DNA of 64,000 nucleotides, from NCBI RefSeq assembly GCF_003966915.1, contig NZ_AP018150.1, positions 1,240,001 through 1,304,000 on the forward strand, written 5' to 3'. The notes under the pieces were generated by a model that was not told the origin of the DNA, made no database searches, and saw only the letters and a list, made by a program, of their open reading frames with translations. A program made the position numbers and the translations under genes. Within the stretch, counting starts at the first letter, position 1, and the number at the start of each line of letters is the position of its first letter. This document shows positions 1 through 8,624 of this stretch, one piece after another. Source of the stretch: Mycoavidus cysteinexigens (GTDB lineage Bacteria; Pseudomonadota; Gammaproteobacteria; Burkholderiales; Burkholderiaceae).

Positions 1-1
1 G

Positions 2-775
2 CTTAAAGAAACCAATCGTCAAATGGCACGGGGCGAGTTAGGCGCTCGTCAGGCCAAACGCGAAATGACGGAAGCCAATTTACGGCTGGTAATTTCGATT
101 GCCAAGAAATACACCAATCGTGGTTTGCAATTTCTTGATTTAATTCAAGAAGGCAATATTGGTTTGATGAAAGCGGTAGATAAATTTGAATATCGCCGCG
201 GTTATAAATTTTCGACTTATGCGACTTGGTGGATTCGCCAGGCTATTACGCGTTCGATTGCCGATCAAGCGCGCACGATCCGAATTCCAGTGCATATGAT
301 TGAAACCATTAACAAATTGAATCGGATTGTGCGGCAAATTTTGCAAAAAACTGGACGCGAGCCTGATCCCGCTATTTTAGCCAAAGAAATGGCGATGCCT
401 GAAGACAAAATCAGGAAAATCTTAAAAATCGCGAAAGAACCTATTTCAATGGAAACCCGCATTGGCGAAGATGACGATTCTCATCTGGGCGATTTCATTG
501 AAGATACGAACACTATCACCCCAGAAAATGCAGCTTTGTATTCCGGCCTACGTGACTCTGTTAAGGATTTATTGGATACGCTGACGCCGCGTGAAGCTAA
601 AGTGCTGCGGATGCGTTTCGGGATTGATATGAGCTCGGATTACACCCTCGAAGAAGTTGGTAAGCAATTTGACGTAACGCGTGAGAGGATTCGCCAAATC
701 GAAGCTAAGGGTATGCGTAAAGCGCGTCACCCAAGCCGTTCTGAGAAATTACGGCCTTATTTGGTGAGCGGCTAA
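2..775 (+). CDS. rpoD: RNA polymerase sigma-70 factor RpoD, C-terminal part (5' end outside window)
   Basis: This is the housekeeping sigma factor that directs RNA polymerase to most promoters. The reading frame is open from base 2, so the start lies upstream of the window. Visible parts are region 2 ([20 protein letters not shown], then the -10-binding [13 protein letters not shown]), region 3, and region 4 with the -35-binding helix-turn-helix ([20 protein letters not shown]). The C-terminal [13 protein letters not shown] matches group 1 sigma factors. The tail reads [11 protein letters not shown] where KALRKLRHPSR is usual, a mild divergence. A thioesterase gene follows 8 bases later on the same strand. 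Confidence 0.95.
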   Translation, partial: LKETNRQMARGELGARQAKREMTEANLRLVISIAKKYTNRGLQFLDLIQEGNIGLMKAVDKFEYRRGYKFSTYATWWIRQAITRSIADQARTIRIPVHMIETINKLNRIVRQILQKTGREPDPAILAKEMAMPEDKIRKILKIAKEPISMETRIGEDDDSHLGDFIEDTNTITPENAALYSGLRDSVKDLLDTLTPREAKVLRMRFGIDMSSDYTLEEVGKQFDVTRERIRQIEAKGMRKARHPSRSEKLRPYLVSG

Positions 776-783
776 AGAGCGGG

Positions 784-1194
784 ATGAAATCACCGGCTGA
801 ATCTCCTACCAGTCCATTTATCGACCTGCTGCGCATTCAGCAAGTCCACGCTGCAAACGGCGAGAGCGAGCTGCTTTTGCCACTTGAGCCGTTTCATCTG
901 AATGCCTGGAAGATTGCGCATGGCGGCGTCACCATGACACTTTTGGATAGCGCCTTAGCTTTAGCTGCGCGTAGCGTCGCTCCAGCCAATACCGGCGTGG
1001 TGACAGTAGAAATGAAAACCAACTTTATGCAACCCGGGCAAGGTTGCTTGTGCGCATTCGGGCGCGTACTTCATAAGTCCAGCACAATGGTCTATTGTGA
1101 AGGCGAAGTACGCGATAATAATGGTGCTTTTGTAGCTAAAGCGTTAGGCACGTTCAAATTTTTGCGAGAACGGCCACTGGGCCGCTTAAAGTGA
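784..1194 (+). CDS. PaaI-type hotdog-fold thioesterase
   Basis: A 136-residue protein with the hotdog thioesterase (4HBT/PaaI) pattern: the HGGVTMTLLDSALALAA segment, in which His-Gly-Gly precedes the long central helix, then TVEMKTNFMQPG and a C-terminal beta strand ending in GTFKF. Members hydrolyse acyl-CoA thioesters in the cytoplasm; the substrate cannot be read from sequence. It starts 8 bases after the rpoD stop and is probably read from the same message. Its last 9 bases overlap the 3' end of the convergent ygfZ gene. Confidence 0.85.
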   Translation: MKSPAESPTSPFIDLLRIQQVHAANGESELLLPLEPFHLNAWKIAHGGVTMTLLDSALALAARSVAPANTGVVTVEMKTNFMQPGQGCLCAFGRVLHKSSTMVYCEGEVRDNNGAFVAKALGTFKFLRERPLGRLK

Positions 1195-2277
1195 GCCACT
1201 AGCGGGTAGCGCATAAGGTAGCGCAAGCCATTTAAGCACTGGCCCAGCCAGTGTTTTTACATGGATTGTGCCGCCGCTTGCGGGATCAAGCATCGCGAGT
1301 TTGACTTCAACTAAGCAATCCACCCCGCCACCCGGCGCGGGTGCTGCATTCACCACCATCCCGCATGGTTGTTGTGGATCGGCGGAGTGAAATACCTCTG
1401 CGCCGGGTTCGGCCTGATCTGTATGCGCTAACATCATACGACGCTTAATCGTCCCTCGATATTGGCTGCGCGCGATAATTTCTTGACCCGGGTAGCATCC
1501 CTTACGAAAATCTACTCCGCCAATCACCTCAAAATTAACCATCTGCGGGACGAATTGATCCTGCGTGGCCTCAGTAATACGCGGCTCGCCCGCGTGTATT
1601 TCAAGCCAGTCCCAAATTGCCGGCGTAAGTGAGGCAAGGTTTGCGCTCAAGCTAGCGCGCTGCGCATTATAGATAGACTGCGGCGCAGCCCATAGGTAAC
1701 GCGCGCAGTGAGTCGGTTGGGCAGAGCTCTCGGAAGAGCGGGTTTGAGCTGCAAGCGGCACATCCGACAAGCGTATGAGGGTGCCCGCTGCGCTTTCGAC
1801 TTTACTGTGCGCTTGCTCTGGCAGGTTGGGAAAAAGCGGGGCCAAAAGCTTTACCGCAGCGCCGGTTAAGCCAATTAGCGTAAGGCTAGCACTCACATCA
1901 CTCAACTTGACCTTGCTGCGCAAAATAAACATGGATAAGCGTTTTTGCACGGCCGCTTGCAAATCACGCGATAACATAAGCTGAATCGTTTCGGCCGCCG
2001 CCTCAGGGTTGGGTTGAGCTGCGCGCCAAACTAGGAAAGTCGCAAGCAAACGACCCTTAATTGAGCACAGCCCGGCAAATTGGGTTTTTTCCGTTACGAG
2101 TTTTGCAATGTTATTGGTCAATTGGCCATGAAGAAAAACCGCTGCATCGGGGCCTGTAGCCTGCAAAGTGGAAAATTGATCGAGTACCGTAAAAGCGCCG
2201 GCTGTAAGATCCGCAACATTTTTAAAGGACGGAGAAGGTGCTTCGCTCCAGCCAGCAGAAGTTGTCATATGCTCCAT
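1186..2277 (-). CDS. ygfZ: Folate-binding protein YgfZ (Fe-S cluster repair, GcvT-like)
   Basis: A 363-residue GcvT-like protein. The YgfZ signature KGCYPGQEIIAR, with its conserved cysteine, lies near residue 260 and is followed by SQYRGTIKRRM. YgfZ binds tetrahydrofolate and supports assembly or repair of some iron-sulfur enzymes in the cytosol. The N-terminal FLHGQLTNNI segment is also typical. The start at 2277 has an AAGG-like site; an ATG three codons in, behind GGAG, is equally possible. It is divergent from mltG across 68 bases and convergent with the thioesterase gene. Confidence 0.9.
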   Translation of the reverse strand: MEHMTTSAGWSEAPSPSFKNVADLTAGAFTVLDQFSTLQATGPDAAVFLHGQLTNNIAKLVTEKTQFAGLCSIKGRLLATFLVWRAAQPNPEAAAETIQLMLSRDLQAAVQKRLSMFILRSKVKLSDVSASLTLIGLTGAAVKLLAPLFPNLPEQAHSKVESAAGTLIRLSDVPLAAQTRSSESSAQPTHCARYLWAAPQSIYNAQRASLSANLASLTPAIWDWLEIHAGEPRITEATQDQFVPQMVNFEVIGGVDFRKGCYPGQEIIARSQYRGTIKRRMMLAHTDQAEPGAEVFHSADPQQPCGMVVNAAPAPGGGVDCLVEVKLAMLDPASGGTIHVKTLAGPVLKWLALPYALPASGSL

Positions 2278-2345
2278 TTTTTGCCTTAAGATTACGCTAA
2301 ACTTCGTTCCATCTAAACAAGCAAGTATTATATGGGCTTTTCAAT

Positions 2346-3389
2346 ATGAAGCACGAGAGGCTTGTGATTAAACAGCAAAGAAAAAAGCGCTTGCGACTTT
2401 ATGCCGTAAAACTTTTGTGCGTTGTGACGACATCTGCTGTGCTGCTAGCAAGCGGTTTCTTTATCTGGGCGAACCTGCCATTACGGCTCGCCCATCATAC
2501 GCTCGATGTCACCATCAAGGCCAGCAGCGGGGTGAGAAGTATAGTTGCGCAGTTGCGCAGCGAGGGCTTACCTGTGCAGGCAATGCCATTTGAAATTTTG
2601 GCGCGCCTGCTTAAAGTGACGACCCAACTGAAAGCGGGCAACTACGAGTTTAAGCAAGGCGTTACATCGTATCAAGTGCTGCAAAAGATTGCGCAAGGCG
2701 ATGTCAGCCAATATGCCGCCACCGTGGTTGAAGGTTGGACCTTCGCGCAAATGCGCACTGCACTTGCGCAACATCCTGCTTTAACGCATGATGTGGCTGA
2801 TCTGACCGATGCGCAATTAATGCAAGCTATTGGTGCGCGAGAAACGCAGCCTGAAGGTCTGTTCTTCCCAGACACCTATTTTTTCGAAAAAAACGCCAGC
2901 GAGCTCGGTATTTATCGCCGCGCCTATGAACTAGCGCAAGAGCGTTTAATGCTTGCTTGGACGACTCGAGCAGCCGATTTACCCTATAAAACACCTTATC
3001 AAGTATTAATTGTGGCTTCTTTAATTGAAAAAGAAACTGGCCTGCCAACTGATCGTCCTTTTATTGCGGCGGTTTTTGCCAACCGGTTACGCATCGGTAT
3101 GGCATTGCAGACGGATCCAAGCATTATTTATGGATTAGCAAACGACTATACTGGCCGCCTGCGCAAAAAAGATTTAAAAATGGATGGGCCTTATAATACC
3201 TATACCCGCCCAGGTTTGCCGCCGACCCCGATTGCGTTGCCAGGCCAAGCCGCACTCGATGCTGCCACCCGGCCAGGGCTAAGCGCTGCGTTGTATTTCG
3301 TATCGCGTGGCGATGGCACGAGCGAATTCTCGAATAACTTAGCCGACCATAATCGCGCGGTCGACAAATTTATTCGAGGTATGCAATGA
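2346..3389 (+). CDS. mltG: Endolytic murein transglycosylase MltG
   Basis: A 347-residue inner-membrane protein with one N-terminal membrane helix (residues about 20-45) and a periplasmic YceG/MltG domain. The active-site segment [20 protein letters not shown] carries the catalytic glutamate, and [18 protein letters not shown] and the C-terminal [15 protein letters not shown] follow as in the family. MltG cuts nascent glycan strands and so sets their length. The first gene of a tight operon: its stop overlaps the tmk start by 4 bases, giving mltG-tmk-holB-(GNAT)-tatD, the usual betaproteobacterial order. Confidence 0.93.
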   Translation: MKHERLVIKQQRKKRLRLYAVKLLCVVTTSAVLLASGFFIWANLPLRLAHHTLDVTIKASSGVRSIVAQLRSEGLPVQAMPFEILARLLKVTTQLKAGNYEFKQGVTSYQVLQKIAQGDVSQYAATVVEGWTFAQMRTALAQHPALTHDVADLTDAQLMQAIGARETQPEGLFFPDTYFFEKNASELGIYRRAYELAQERLMLAWTTRAADLPYKTPYQVLIVASLIEKETGLPTDRPFIAAVFANRLRIGMALQTDPSIIYGLANDYTGRLRKKDLKMDGPYNTYTRPGLPPTPIALPGQAALDAATRPGLSAALYFVSRGDGTSEFSNNLADHNRAVDKFIRGMQ

Positions 3390-4009
3390 CTGCACGCGGT
3401 AAATTCATTACCTTTGAAGGGATCGACGGAGCGGGCAAATCGACTCATCTGAGTTGGTTTCGCGCGCAGCTTGAAGCCAAATTAAAGCCTACGCAAGCGG
3501 CCGTTATAACCACGCGTGAACCAGGTGGTACGGCACTAGGCGAAGCGCTACGCGAGTTGTTGCTGCATCAGCCTATGCAGCTAGAAACGGAAGCCTTATT
3601 AATGTTTGCTGCGCGCTATGAGCATTTGGCAACCGTGATCGAGCCTGCACTTGAGCGGGGCGACTGGGTTTTGTCTGACCGTTTTACGGATGCAAGCTTT
3701 GCTTATCAAGGCGGCGGGCGAGGGCTGGCATTGCCTCGCCTGAACGCATTAGAAACTTGGGTGCAGGGTGAGTTTCAGCCGGATCTCACCGTGCTTTTTG
3801 ATCTTTCCCCTGAGCTTGCCAATCAACGACGCGGCTTGGCGCGCGCGCCGGATAAATTTGAGCGCGAATCGGAGGTGTTTTTTACCCGCGTACGAGCCGA
3901 ATACCTGCGCCGGGCAGCAGAAATGCCGGAGCGTTTTGTGTTGATTGATGCGGCCCAAAGCATTGCAGAGATCCAACAAAAATTAGATGAAGTAATTGTA
4001 TTTTTATGA
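3386..4009 (+). CDS. tmk: Thymidylate kinase
   Basis: A 207-residue dTMP kinase (dTMP + ATP to dTDP + ADP). The P-loop is [12 protein letters not shown] near the N-terminus, the dTMP-binding TREPGGT is at about residue 47, and [16 protein letters not shown] supplies the DRF motif and the lid-side segment. The length is normal for the family. The start overlaps the mltG stop and its own stop overlaps the holB start (ATGA in both cases), which implies translational coupling. Confidence 0.96.
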   Translation: MTARGKFITFEGIDGAGKSTHLSWFRAQLEAKLKPTQAAVITTREPGGTALGEALRELLLHQPMQLETEALLMFAARYEHLATVIEPALERGDWVLSDRFTDASFAYQGGGRGLALPRLNALETWVQGEFQPDLTVLFDLSPELANQRRGLARAPDKFERESEVFFTRVRAEYLRRAAEMPERFVLIDAAQSIAEIQQKLDEVIVFL

Positions 4010-5052
4010 CTCCAACCCTCTACCCTTGGCAACGCAAAGACTGGCAGCGGCTCTATGCGTTACGCCCCCAATGGCCGTCCGCACTTCTTTTTCACGGCCA
4101 AGCTGGCATCGGCAAAGTTAGCTTTGCGCGTTACCTTGCGCAAGGGTTGCTTTGCGAAATGCCGTTGACCGACGGCCAGCCCTGTAACGAATGCGCGGCT
4201 TGTCATTGGTTTGTCGCAGGCAATCACCCCGACTATCGTATTCTTTGCCCAGAAAATCTGGCTCCCGCGGCCAGCGATACGGCCGCAACTCAGCCCAGCC
4301 GCGAAGAGGCGCAGGAACCCGAGAAAAAAACCCGCGCCCCGAGTAAAGAAATTAAAATTGAACAGGTTAGGGCGCTCTTGGATTTTTGCGCCTTGGGTTC
4401 GCATCGCAGCGGTCGGCGTGTGATTTTACTGCACCCAGTTGAGGCGCTTAACACCGCCGCTGCCAATGCTTTATTAAAAACCCTAGAAGAACCGCCCGTC
4501 AATGTAGTTTTTCTCCTCATTTGCACCCAAATTACGCAACTCCTGCCGACCATTGTTAGCCGCTGTCGCCGTTGGCCAATGCATCTACCGGAACCCTCTC
4601 AAGCGTTAGATTGGTTACACGAACAGGGTTTAGAAGATGCCGCTAGCGCTTTAGCGCATGCGGCCGGCTCACCGCTTACGGCATTGGCTGATGCCCGCGA
4701 CGAAAATGGTGCATTACGGCGTTTTGCCCTCGATCAGCTAGCCGCAGGCATTGCATGCGATCCCTTTGCCTGTGGCGCAAATTTGCATAAAGTACCGATT
4801 CCGCTCGTCCTGAGTTGGCTGCAAGCTTGGCTATATGACCTTACCGCACTGCGCTTAGCGAACCAGATCCGTTACCACCCAGCTGATCAGCAAGCCTTAG
4901 CTCGCTGCGCCCAACACCTTAATCCGCTGCGCTTAGTTCGTTATGCTCGTACGGTAAACTTGCGCCGCGTGGCTGAAAACCATCCATTGAATGCGCGTTT
5001 AGTATTTGAAGAACTGTTTTTAGAGTACCGGTCTATTTTTACAATTCATTGA
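4006..5052 (+). CDS. holB: DNA polymerase III subunit delta'
   Basis: A 348-residue clamp-loader subunit. It has an AAA+ P-loop-like [15 protein letters not shown], a four-cysteine zinc module (C at LLCEMP, then CNECAAC), [10 protein letters not shown] and the arginine-containing VSRCRRW motif of clamp loaders. It acts in the gamma-complex that loads the beta sliding clamp. A low-complexity insert (residues about 85-110, Ala/Glu/Lys rich) separates the zinc module from the Walker B region. It is coupled to tmk by a 4-base overlap. Confidence 0.93.
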   Translation: MTPTLYPWQRKDWQRLYALRPQWPSALLFHGQAGIGKVSFARYLAQGLLCEMPLTDGQPCNECAACHWFVAGNHPDYRILCPENLAPAASDTAATQPSREEAQEPEKKTRAPSKEIKIEQVRALLDFCALGSHRSGRRVILLHPVEALNTAAANALLKTLEEPPVNVVFLLICTQITQLLPTIVSRCRRWPMHLPEPSQALDWLHEQGLEDAASALAHAAGSPLTALADARDENGALRRFALDQLAAGIACDPFACGANLHKVPIPLVLSWLQAWLYDLTALRLANQIRYHPADQQALARCAQHLNPLRLVRYARTVNLRRVAENHPLNARLVFEELFLEYRSIFTIH

Positions 5053-5066
5053 CATAGGCGTAGAGT

Positions 5067-5582
5067 ATGTCTCAGTCAGTCAACTTCTATATTAGAGACG
5101 CCACACTTGACGATTTACCTGCCATAGTGGCTATCTATAATTCAACTTTGTCATCGTATCAAATCTCGGCTGACATAGAGCCAATTACTGTCGAAAGTCT
5201 CGTGACCTGGTTGAAGGAACGTGAAACAAAGGCCAGACCAGTCTGGGTAATAGTCCCTGAAAGCGCCGATGACGCTGTTTTAGGCTGGCTCAGTTTCTCA
5301 GATTTTTATGGTCGGCCAGCCTATCGCGCGACCGCAGAACTGAGTATTTATATTGAAGAAAGCTGGCGCGGACAGGGGCTTGGCAAATATCTTTTGGCTT
5401 GTGCCCTTGAATCAGCGCCAGAGCTTGGCATTAGTACTGTGCTGGGCTTTGTGTTTGCGCGCAATACACCAAGTCTAAAGCTTTTCTATAGCCTTGGCTT
5501 TTCTGACTGGGGCCTACTGCCGCGGGTCGCCAAACTGAATGAGACAGAGCATGATCTTATTATTGTTGGCCGCAGAGTTTAA
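5067..5582 (+). CDS. GNAT acetyltransferase, phosphinothricin-acetyltransferase-like
   Basis: A 171-residue GNAT protein. The acetyl-CoA-binding motif A is seen as ESWRGQGLGKYLLACAL (residues about 98-114), preceded by the beta strand AELSIYI and followed by FARNTPSLKLFYSLGFSDWG, which is typical of the Pat/Bar/YncA subgroup. The substrate is unknown. It sits between holB and tatD on the same strand, with 14- and 24-base gaps, where many proteobacteria carry pilZ. It is therefore probably an operon member acquired by replacement, which is inference. Confidence 0.82.
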   Translation: MSQSVNFYIRDATLDDLPAIVAIYNSTLSSYQISADIEPITVESLVTWLKERETKARPVWVIVPESADDAVLGWLSFSDFYGRPAYRATAELSIYIEESWRGQGLGKYLLACALESAPELGISTVLGFVFARNTPSLKLFYSLGFSDWGLLPRVAKLNETEHDLIIVGRRV

Positions 5583-5606
5583 TCATTAATATAAACCGGA
5601 ATACCT

Positions 5607-6407
5607 ATGTTTGTTGATTCACATTGCCACCTCAACTTTAAAGGCCTAATCGAGCGGCTGCCACAATTGCTTGAAAACATGCGCACTCATTCAGTGAGCC
5701 ATGCGCTTTGCGTAAGTGTTGATCTCGAAACTTTGCCAGAGGTATTGGCTGTAGCGCAAGCCCATGACAATCTATTTGCGTCAGTGGGCGTGCATCCTGA
5801 CTATGAAAACGTGCAAGAGCCGAGCGTAGCGCAGCTCATTGAGCTGGCGGCGCATCCCAAAGTGGTCGCCATTGGCGAAACTGGGCTTGACTATTACCGG
5901 CTAGAAGGGCGCGCGCCGGCTGATATGGAATGGCAGCGCGCGCGGTTTCGCACACACATTCGGGCCGCGTGCGCGGTGAATAAGCCACTCATTATTCATA
6001 CCCGCGCTGCAGCGGAAGACACGCTCACCTTAATGCGCGCAGAAGGCGCAGATAAAGTAGGGGGGGTGATGCATTGCTTCACCGAAAGTTGGCAAGTCGC
6101 GCAGGCGGCTATGGAACTGAATTTTTATATTTCCATATCCGGGATCGTGACTTTTAAAAATGCGCGAGATTTGCAAGAACTGGCACAAAAAGTTCCATTA
6201 GAGCGCTTACTGCTTGAGACCGATGCACCTTATTTAGCGCCTGTGCCACACCGGGGGCAGGTCAATGAGCCGGCTTTTGTCAGTCATGTTGGCCGTTTTG
6301 TTGCGCAATTGCGGGGTGAAAATGAAGAGCAAGTGGCACGCGTAACAAGTGACAATTTCTTTAGGCTTTTTAAGATTGAAGCGCCTCACGTCGCAAAAAT
6401 CTGTTGA
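5607..6407 (+). CDS. tatD: TatD family metal-dependent DNase
   Basis: A 266-residue TIM-barrel hydrolase. Metal ligands are visible in order: DSHCHLNF at the start, the glutamate in IGETGLDYYR, IIHTR, MHCFTES, and the aspartate in ETDAPYLAP. TatD enzymes are magnesium-dependent nucleases linked to DNA repair and degradation. It is the last gene of the mltG operon and converges on the effector candidate 24 bases away. Confidence 0.93.
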   Translation: MFVDSHCHLNFKGLIERLPQLLENMRTHSVSHALCVSVDLETLPEVLAVAQAHDNLFASVGVHPDYENVQEPSVAQLIELAAHPKVVAIGETGLDYYRLEGRAPADMEWQRARFRTHIRAACAVNKPLIIHTRAAAEDTLTLMRAEGADKVGGVMHCFTESWQVAQAAMELNFYISISGIVTFKNARDLQELAQKVPLERLLLETDAPYLAPVPHRGQVNEPAFVSHVGRFVAQLRGENEEQVARVTSDNFFRLFKIEAPHVAKIC

Positions 6408-6431
6408 GCATCAAGCTAAGCGTTTTCGGCT

Positions 6432-7421
6432 TTATGCGCTTCGGGCTATTTGAACTAATTCCGCGGTTGCGGGTTGAGCTTCCTGTCCGTATTCAATAGG
6501 AACTCGAGTTGCGAATGACGCGACGGTCATTCTATGACTGTTCTTACTAATTTCCTCATCTTTATTATTCTTTAAGGCAGGATTTGGCACTTTTAATGCG
6601 TCTGCCTTGCGAAAAACAACTTTCTGGGCGGATAACTCGACGGTTGTTCGCTTATTTTGTTTTTGAGCCAAATTATTAATAACTTTTGGTTCAAAGGCTT
6701 TAGCTTGCTGTAATGTAACCGTTTTTGGGTTGTCTGTTTTATGTGAATCATTCAGTGATGACGCGCTAGTCGTCTTCGCAGCAGGCTTCATTTTATCAAG
6801 TATATAATTAACATCTTCTTGTATAAAAGATTGCATAAACTCATCGGAGAAAACAGAAGATTTCCGATTCTTTAACTTTCCGAATTCTTCTGAGAAAGAC
6901 AGATAAAAATCGGTGCGCGGAATTTCTGGTAATGTGGAATTTGAAAAATTTTTATATTGATAGATTGCTGCGTTAGATTGAACTGTATTTTCATTGCTTT
7001 GTTCTTTTCTTTTTTCCTCGGCCAGCCTCATTCTTTGTTCTGGGCTATAAACATCAGTTTCTGATAATCGAGTGAAATGTACGTATCGTTGTTGCACGGC
7101 TTGACTTTTCTGAGGGCGAAGAAACTCAGCAGAGTTGTCATGCAGAGAAGTTTGGTCATGTGTAGAAGGCGGCTTCTTAGCTTCCTGTTTTTTTCCTTTG
7201 GCGGGGATTGCCTTAAATTTAGAGGATAAACTAGATTTTCCGGCTTTAGGTGTTGCGTCTAAATCTCTACCGCCTCTGCCTATATTAGTCAGTTTATTTG
7301 GAATAGAAAAAAATGGACTTTTAGATTTGGCTGGCGTAGTTTCATATTTTTTCTGAGGCAGACCCAAGGTAAATAAACTAGAAGAAGGGATAAATTCAGA
7401 AATTTTACTGAATATTTTCAT
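6432..7421 (-). CDS. Candidate secreted effector, no known domain
   Basis: A 329-residue protein that I do not recognise. It is hydrophilic and Lys/Ser/Gln rich, has no membrane helix or classical signal peptide, and has the Ser/Thr/Pro-rich start (FIPSSSLFTLGLP) common in type III effectors. GC is lower than in the neighbouring core genes. The start is well supported: TAGGAG lies 6 bases before the ATG at 7421. About 100 bases upstream is a TTCG-N16-ATCG element, one base off the hrpII box used by HrpB-type regulators. The same arrangement with a perfect box precedes the gene at 26141. Function is unknown; the effector role is inference from promoter and composition. Confidence 0.7.
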   Translation of the reverse strand: MKIFSKISEFIPSSSLFTLGLPQKKYETTPAKSKSPFFSIPNKLTNIGRGGRDLDATPKAGKSSLSSKFKAIPAKGKKQEAKKPPSTHDQTSLHDNSAEFLRPQKSQAVQQRYVHFTRLSETDVYSPEQRMRLAEEKRKEQSNENTVQSNAAIYQYKNFSNSTLPEIPRTDFYLSFSEEFGKLKNRKSSVFSDEFMQSFIQEDVNYILDKMKPAAKTTSASSLNDSHKTDNPKTVTLQQAKAFEPKVINNLAQKQNKRTTVELSAQKVVFRKADALKVPNPALKNNKDEEISKNSHRMTVASFATRVPIEYGQEAQPATAELVQIARSA

Positions 7422-7732
7422 GAATATTCTCCTATACGCTCTTAAAATTAAATTAGAAATTATTTTGGCTTTTAAAAAAAGAGTTTTTTCTGGAAAGCCG
7501 ATGAGTGGTTATGTAAAGCGAATCCATTTTTTAAGATTTTATGTATCAAAAAATTTGAAAAATTTCTCTAATTTTGGCGCACGCATATACCCTATGCAAA
7601 ACTGTCCTGGATGATGCGCCAGATTCGGTTATCAAACGCTACGCTACACTTATGAGTTTCCAAGTCACTTTACAATATAGGGCGCAGTGCCTGGCCGCTT
7701 AAAACTGTAGCTAACCGAAAATAGGGATGAGA
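7422..7732. other. Intergenic, AT-rich promoter region
   Basis: About 310 bases between two divergent genes. It holds the AT-rich leader and hrpII-like box of the minus-strand effector candidate. Nothing else is recognised. Confidence 0.6.
7499..7522 (-). promoter_or_regulatory. hrpII-like box (TTCG-N16-ATCG)
   Basis: On the minus strand the sequence reads TTCG, 16 bases, ATCG, ending 77 bases before the ATG at 7421. The HrpB/HrpX consensus in Ralstonia, Burkholderia and Xanthomonas type III regulons is TTCG-N16-TTCG, so there is one mismatch. Flanking bases resemble the perfect box at 26055: both read GATTCG followed by C or T and TTTA, after a run of T and A. Confidence 0.5.
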
Positions 7733-7963
7733 ATGAATTCTCCAGAGAAAAAAACGCTTGATCGCAAGACATCTTTTGGCGCAACCAGCAAAGCTATATT
7801 CTGGTCTTTTATGGGCATCCGCAAAAGCCGCGACTCCAAGCAAGATGCTGAACGTCTCAACCCGTTTCATGTATTGATTGCAGCTTTGATCGGGGCAGCG
7901 CTCTTTATCACAGCGTTGATCATGGTTGCTAAGCTCGCCATTAAAATTGTGAGCGCGCATTGA
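7733..7963 (+). CDS. DUF2970 small membrane protein
   Basis: A 76-residue protein (an ATG two codons upstream at 7727 is possible). It matches the DUF2970 pattern of betaproteobacteria: a WSFMGIRKSRD segment, RLNPFHVLIAALIGAALF leading into one membrane helix, and a short tail. AGGG lies 7 bases before 7733. The function of the family is unknown. Confidence 0.75.
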   Translation: MNSPEKKTLDRKTSFGATSKAIFWSFMGIRKSRDSKQDAERLNPFHVLIAALIGAALFITALIMVAKLAIKIVSAH

Positions 7964-8073
7964 ACGTTTTTTGCAATGTGCCTATGTCTTCAACGAACCC
8001 CTCGCAGTGATCGGAATATTAGAGCTTGCTTATTTTGATATTTTCGTCAAAAATATGTACTAATAGCCTATTT

Positions 8074-8091
8074 TTTGATATAAATATCAAA
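8074..8091. promoter_or_regulatory. Palindromic operator at the hipB start
   Basis: TTTGATAT-AA-ATATCAAA is a perfect inverted repeat that ends in the A of the hipB start codon. A weaker copy (TTTTGA, 8 bases, TCAAAA) lies at 8033-8052. HipB-type antitoxins repress their own operon at such palindromes, so autoregulation is likely. Confidence 0.6.
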
Positions 8092-8345
8092 TGAAAACTC
8101 TTCAAGAACTCGGAGAAGCTGTCTCTGCACGCCGCAGGGCCCTTGGCCTCAAGCAAGGTATGGTGGCTATGCAGTCCGGTATCGCCCAAGAATCTCTTTC
8201 ACGTTTTGAACGCGGGCATGCCCCCGAATTTGGTTCGCGTAAATTGCTGGCTGTACTCGCTGTACTTGGCATGGAACTCTACTTTATTAAAACGGTGCCT
8301 GGGGGCTCTCTTGATGAATTGCGCAGAGAACGTGGTGGCTTATGA
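8091..8345 (+). CDS. hipB: HipB-like XRE family antitoxin/repressor
   Basis: An 84-residue helix-turn-helix protein. The XRE fold is seen in LGEAVSARRRALGLKQGMVA and QSGIAQESLSRFERG, with the HipB-like continuation GSRKLLAVLAVLGMELYF. HipB neutralises the HipA kinase toxin and represses the operon. The stop overlaps the start of a hipA-like frame by 4 bases (ATGA), the standard hipBA layout, but that toxin gene is only a stub. The antitoxin or regulator therefore appears to have outlived its toxin. Confidence 0.8.
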   Translation: MKTLQELGEAVSARRRALGLKQGMVAMQSGIAQESLSRFERGHAPEFGSRKLLAVLAVLGMELYFIKTVPGGSLDELRRERGGL

Positions 8346-8500
8346 TGCTCTCAATTTATGTCCGCGGCTGCGCAGTTGCTACTTTAGAAGCGGTTGGAGA
8401 CTTTAAAAGTATACTGACTTATCAAGCCAGTGCGGCGCCGGATAACTTCGTGTGCAATATGCTTTGCCGTGCACTGGGGCGCCATAAGAAATACAGATAG
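8342..8500 (+). pseudogene. hipA: hipA N-terminal stub (toxin remnant)
   Basis: A 52-codon frame that begins in the hipB stop. Its first residues (LSIYVRGCAVATLEAVGDF, then LTYQAS) match the N-terminal beta-sheet start of HipA kinases, which normally run to more than 400 residues. The frame ends at 8500 and no kinase motifs follow, so the toxin is lost. Confidence 0.6.
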
Positions 8501-8624
8501 CATAGGACAAATAGGGCTTTCAAGTTAGCTTTCTTATTGTAGCTTTGCTCCAACTAAGTCAAATATTCAGGTTAAAATCTATGCAATCATTAATTTTCTC
8601 CTGCTTTTAGCAAAAAACTGGCTT

